This document shows positions 62,412 through 64,000 of a DNA stretch of 64,000 nucleotides, piece by piece. Every line of letters begins with the position of its first letter. Positions within the stretch are counted from its first letter, which is position 1. The notes under the pieces are model-generated. The model was given only the letters and a program-made list of their open reading frames with translations, was not told the origin of the DNA and searched no databases. Both the position numbers and the translations under genes were made by a program. This stretch comes from Nocardia sp. alder85J (GTDB lineage: Bacteria; Actinomycetota; Actinomycetes; Mycobacteriales; Mycobacteriaceae), in the NCBI RefSeq assembly GCF_020176955.2, contig NZ_JAIUCZ020000010.1, positions 248,001 through 312,000 on the forward strand, in the 5' to 3' direction.

Positions 62412-63962
62412 GTGGACAACAGTCTTCTCGGCGTCATCGTGGCCGTGGCCGGCGTGGTGGTGCCGGTCGGTATTTTCTTCTGGGATTCGGTCGTGCGCGG
62501 CCTGAAGCGACTCGGCTACCGCGTGCAGATGGACACCCCGGTGACCGGTGAGGTGGAATCCCGATATTCCGGGGTGCTGACCCAGTTGCGGCCCGCCGCC
62601 GCGGCCGGTGGCAAGAGCCCGAAGCTCGGCGATCTGTCCATCGTGCTGATCCGGATGGAGAACAGCGGCTTCACCACCATCGACACCAGCGACTACAAGG
62701 TCCCGGACAACGATCCGGTGGGCCTGCACATCGGGTTTCCCCGGCGTCGCGTGATCGGCATGGCCGTCACCGAACTCAGTGATCCCGGATTGCAGCAGAG
62801 CCTCGGCCGGGACTCCGGCATCGGCACCCGCGAGGACGAGCAGCGCGACACCGGCTACATCGACCTGCCGCGGGTGCCGCTGAACCGCGGTGAGCACTAC
62901 AAGGTGCTGGCCATCCTGGAACGGATCTCCGGCGACCGGCACTATCCGCCGCCGGTGGTGTCCGGCGGGCTGAAGGGCGGCAGCCTGCACGAGACCCGCA
63001 GTCGCACCGGGCCTTCGGGGCCGGCGCTGGGCCTGGTGGTCTTCTTGATCGCGGTGATCGTCGCGGAGGTCACCTTCTTCCGGCCGGCCCGTCCGCCGCT
63101 GGATTGCGCCTCGGGCAGGATCACGGTGACCGGCTCCACCGCCTTCGCGCCGGTGCTCGCGGATGTGGCCCAGTCGTACCAGCACACCTGCGGGAAGGCC
63201 ACCTTCGGCTTCGACCCGCAGAGCAGCGGCAGTGACGCCGGGCTGACCAGCCTGAACGAGGCCGGAACCCGCAGCGGGCAGACGCCGCCGATCATCGCGT
63301 TCTCCGACGGCGAGAAACGCTCCGGCTTCCCGGATCTGCTGGCCCGGCCGATCGCCTTCGTCTTGTTCGCGGTGGTCGTCAATCCGAAGGCGCGGGTGCT
63401 GGATCTGACCCGGGCGCAACTACAGGATCTGTACGCGGGCCGGATCACCAACTGGTCGGAGCTCGGCGGCGCGGATCTGCCGGTACGGCTGGTCTCGCGG
63501 CAACTGGGCTCGGGCACCCGGACCACCTTCGAATCCCGGGTGCTCGGCGCGGTGGAGGCGGGGGTCAATTCGAAGGATTGCGAGACCGTCTACAACAAGG
63601 CGATTCCCGGGCCGCCGCACTGCGAACAGCTCACCACCGACAAGCTGCTGGACACGGTGGCCGCCTCGGACGGTGCGATCGGCTACAGCGAACTGGGTAC
63701 GGCGACCCTGCGCAGCAAGGATGTGGCGGTGGTCCGCATCGACGGCCAGCCCGCCGATCGTGAGCATGCGCTGCACAACGCGTATCCGTACTGGGAGACC
63801 GAATACGCCTACACCTACGGCGAACCGAAGGCCGATTCGCTGATCGCGAGTTTCCTGCGGTATCTCACCGATCAGGTGGGCATCGACATCATCCGGTCGC
63901 ACGGTGATCTGCCGTGCAGCGAACTGGACAATCCGGTGCTCTGCCATCCGGCGCAACCGTGA
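62412..63962 (+). CDS. Membrane protein with PstS-like substrate-binding domain
   Basis: 516 residues from GTG 62412. Helix 1 (about 6-24), a cytosolic-type beta domain (about 40-190), a second helix (about 206-224), then a periplasmic-binding domain (about 235-510) with ITVTGSTAFAPVLADV, DAGLTSLNEA, LYAGRITNWSELGG and RQLGSGTRTTFE, the phosphate-binding PstS pattern. No transporter genes adjoin. The binding domain would face outside. A sensing role is possible. Confidence 0.83.
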   Translation: MDNSLLGVIVAVAGVVVPVGIFFWDSVVRGLKRLGYRVQMDTPVTGEVESRYSGVLTQLRPAAAAGGKSPKLGDLSIVLIRMENSGFTTIDTSDYKVPDNDPVGLHIGFPRRRVIGMAVTELSDPGLQQSLGRDSGIGTREDEQRDTGYIDLPRVPLNRGEHYKVLAILERISGDRHYPPPVVSGGLKGGSLHETRSRTGPSGPALGLVVFLIAVIVAEVTFFRPARPPLDCASGRITVTGSTAFAPVLADVAQSYQHTCGKATFGFDPQSSGSDAGLTSLNEAGTRSGQTPPIIAFSDGEKRSGFPDLLARPIAFVLFAVVVNPKARVLDLTRAQLQDLYAGRITNWSELGGADLPVRLVSRQLGSGTRTTFESRVLGAVEAGVNSKDCETVYNKAIPGPPHCEQLTTDKLLDTVAASDGAIGYSELGTATLRSKDVAVVRIDGQPADREHALHNAYPYWETEYAYTYGEPKADSLIASFLRYLTDQVGIDIIRSHGDLPCSELDNPVLCHPAQP

Positions 63963-64000
63963 CACCGGGCCGGTGAACGACAGCGGCCCGGACGGGCTTA

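Overview
The window is high-GC actinobacterial chromosome, most likely from Nocardia or a close relative in the Mycobacteriales. It holds orthologue-like blocks familiar from Mycobacterium tuberculosis (PH-domain protein / GtrA / purK / purE / fadE25; bkdABC; echA9-echA8; a SNF2 helicase with a SWIM protein). It also holds genes typical of Nocardia: a fused isobutyryl-CoA mutase, a mycothiol-type maleylpyruvate isomerase family protein and DUF3558 lipoproteins. The genus is inferred from gene content, not from a marker gene.

Layout. 1-6043: end of an acyl-ACP desaturase, a PH-domain membrane protein, a two-component system, a tandem hairpin repeat, GtrA, then purK-purE. 6044-8553: a decayed winged-helix gene, a GlcD-type FAD oxidase, a small acetyltransferase and an unknown protein. 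8576-17991: a 9.4-kb integrative element bounded by 52-bp direct repeats and inserted in the 3' end of fadE25. It carries a RepSA-like rolling-circle initiator, an excisionase, a tyrosine integrase, a GntR regulator and an XRE/TPR regulator. Two insertion sequences (IS4 family and ISAs1 family) sit inside it, one of them splitting the XRE gene. A 0.7-kb non-coding end carries a perfect parS palindrome and nested inverted repeats. No FtsK/TraB-type transfer gene is visible.

17918-25198: fadE25 and its probable TetR regulator with two operators, a GroES-like protein, a TetR/MFS pair, and a three-gene operon (HIT protein, maleylpyruvate isomerase family protein, peptidase E). 25440-33778: the pntAa-pntAb-pntB transhydrogenase operon, a GerW-like protein, a MarR/MFS pair, an L7/L12-like protein, another MFS and a haloperoxidase-type hydrolase. 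33975-44817: a BenE transporter, an Lrp regulator facing the bkdABC branched-chain 2-oxoacid dehydrogenase genes, a thioesterase, icmF and an amidohydrolase. 45017-52922: metal receptor, SWIM and SNF2 helicase genes, an HNH lipoprotein, and echA9-echA8. 52951-64000: tRNA-Cys, MarR, an Hsp70-like membrane protein, two DUF3558 lipoproteins, a Tat-exported phosphoesterase, an iron-binding-type lipoprotein, a GT39 membrane protein, a decayed TetR gene, a thioesterase and a PstS-like membrane protein.

Branched-chain amino-acid and acyl-CoA breakdown recurs across the window: fadE25, bkdABC, icmF, a 3-hydroxyisobutyryl-CoA hydrolase and an enoyl-CoA hydratase. The most notable discovery is the integrative element. 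Its attachment site is the sequence encoding the catalytic signature of an acyl-CoA dehydrogenase. It rebuilds the host gene with a synonymously recoded 3' tail, and it carries a chromosomal-type ParB site without any par genes.
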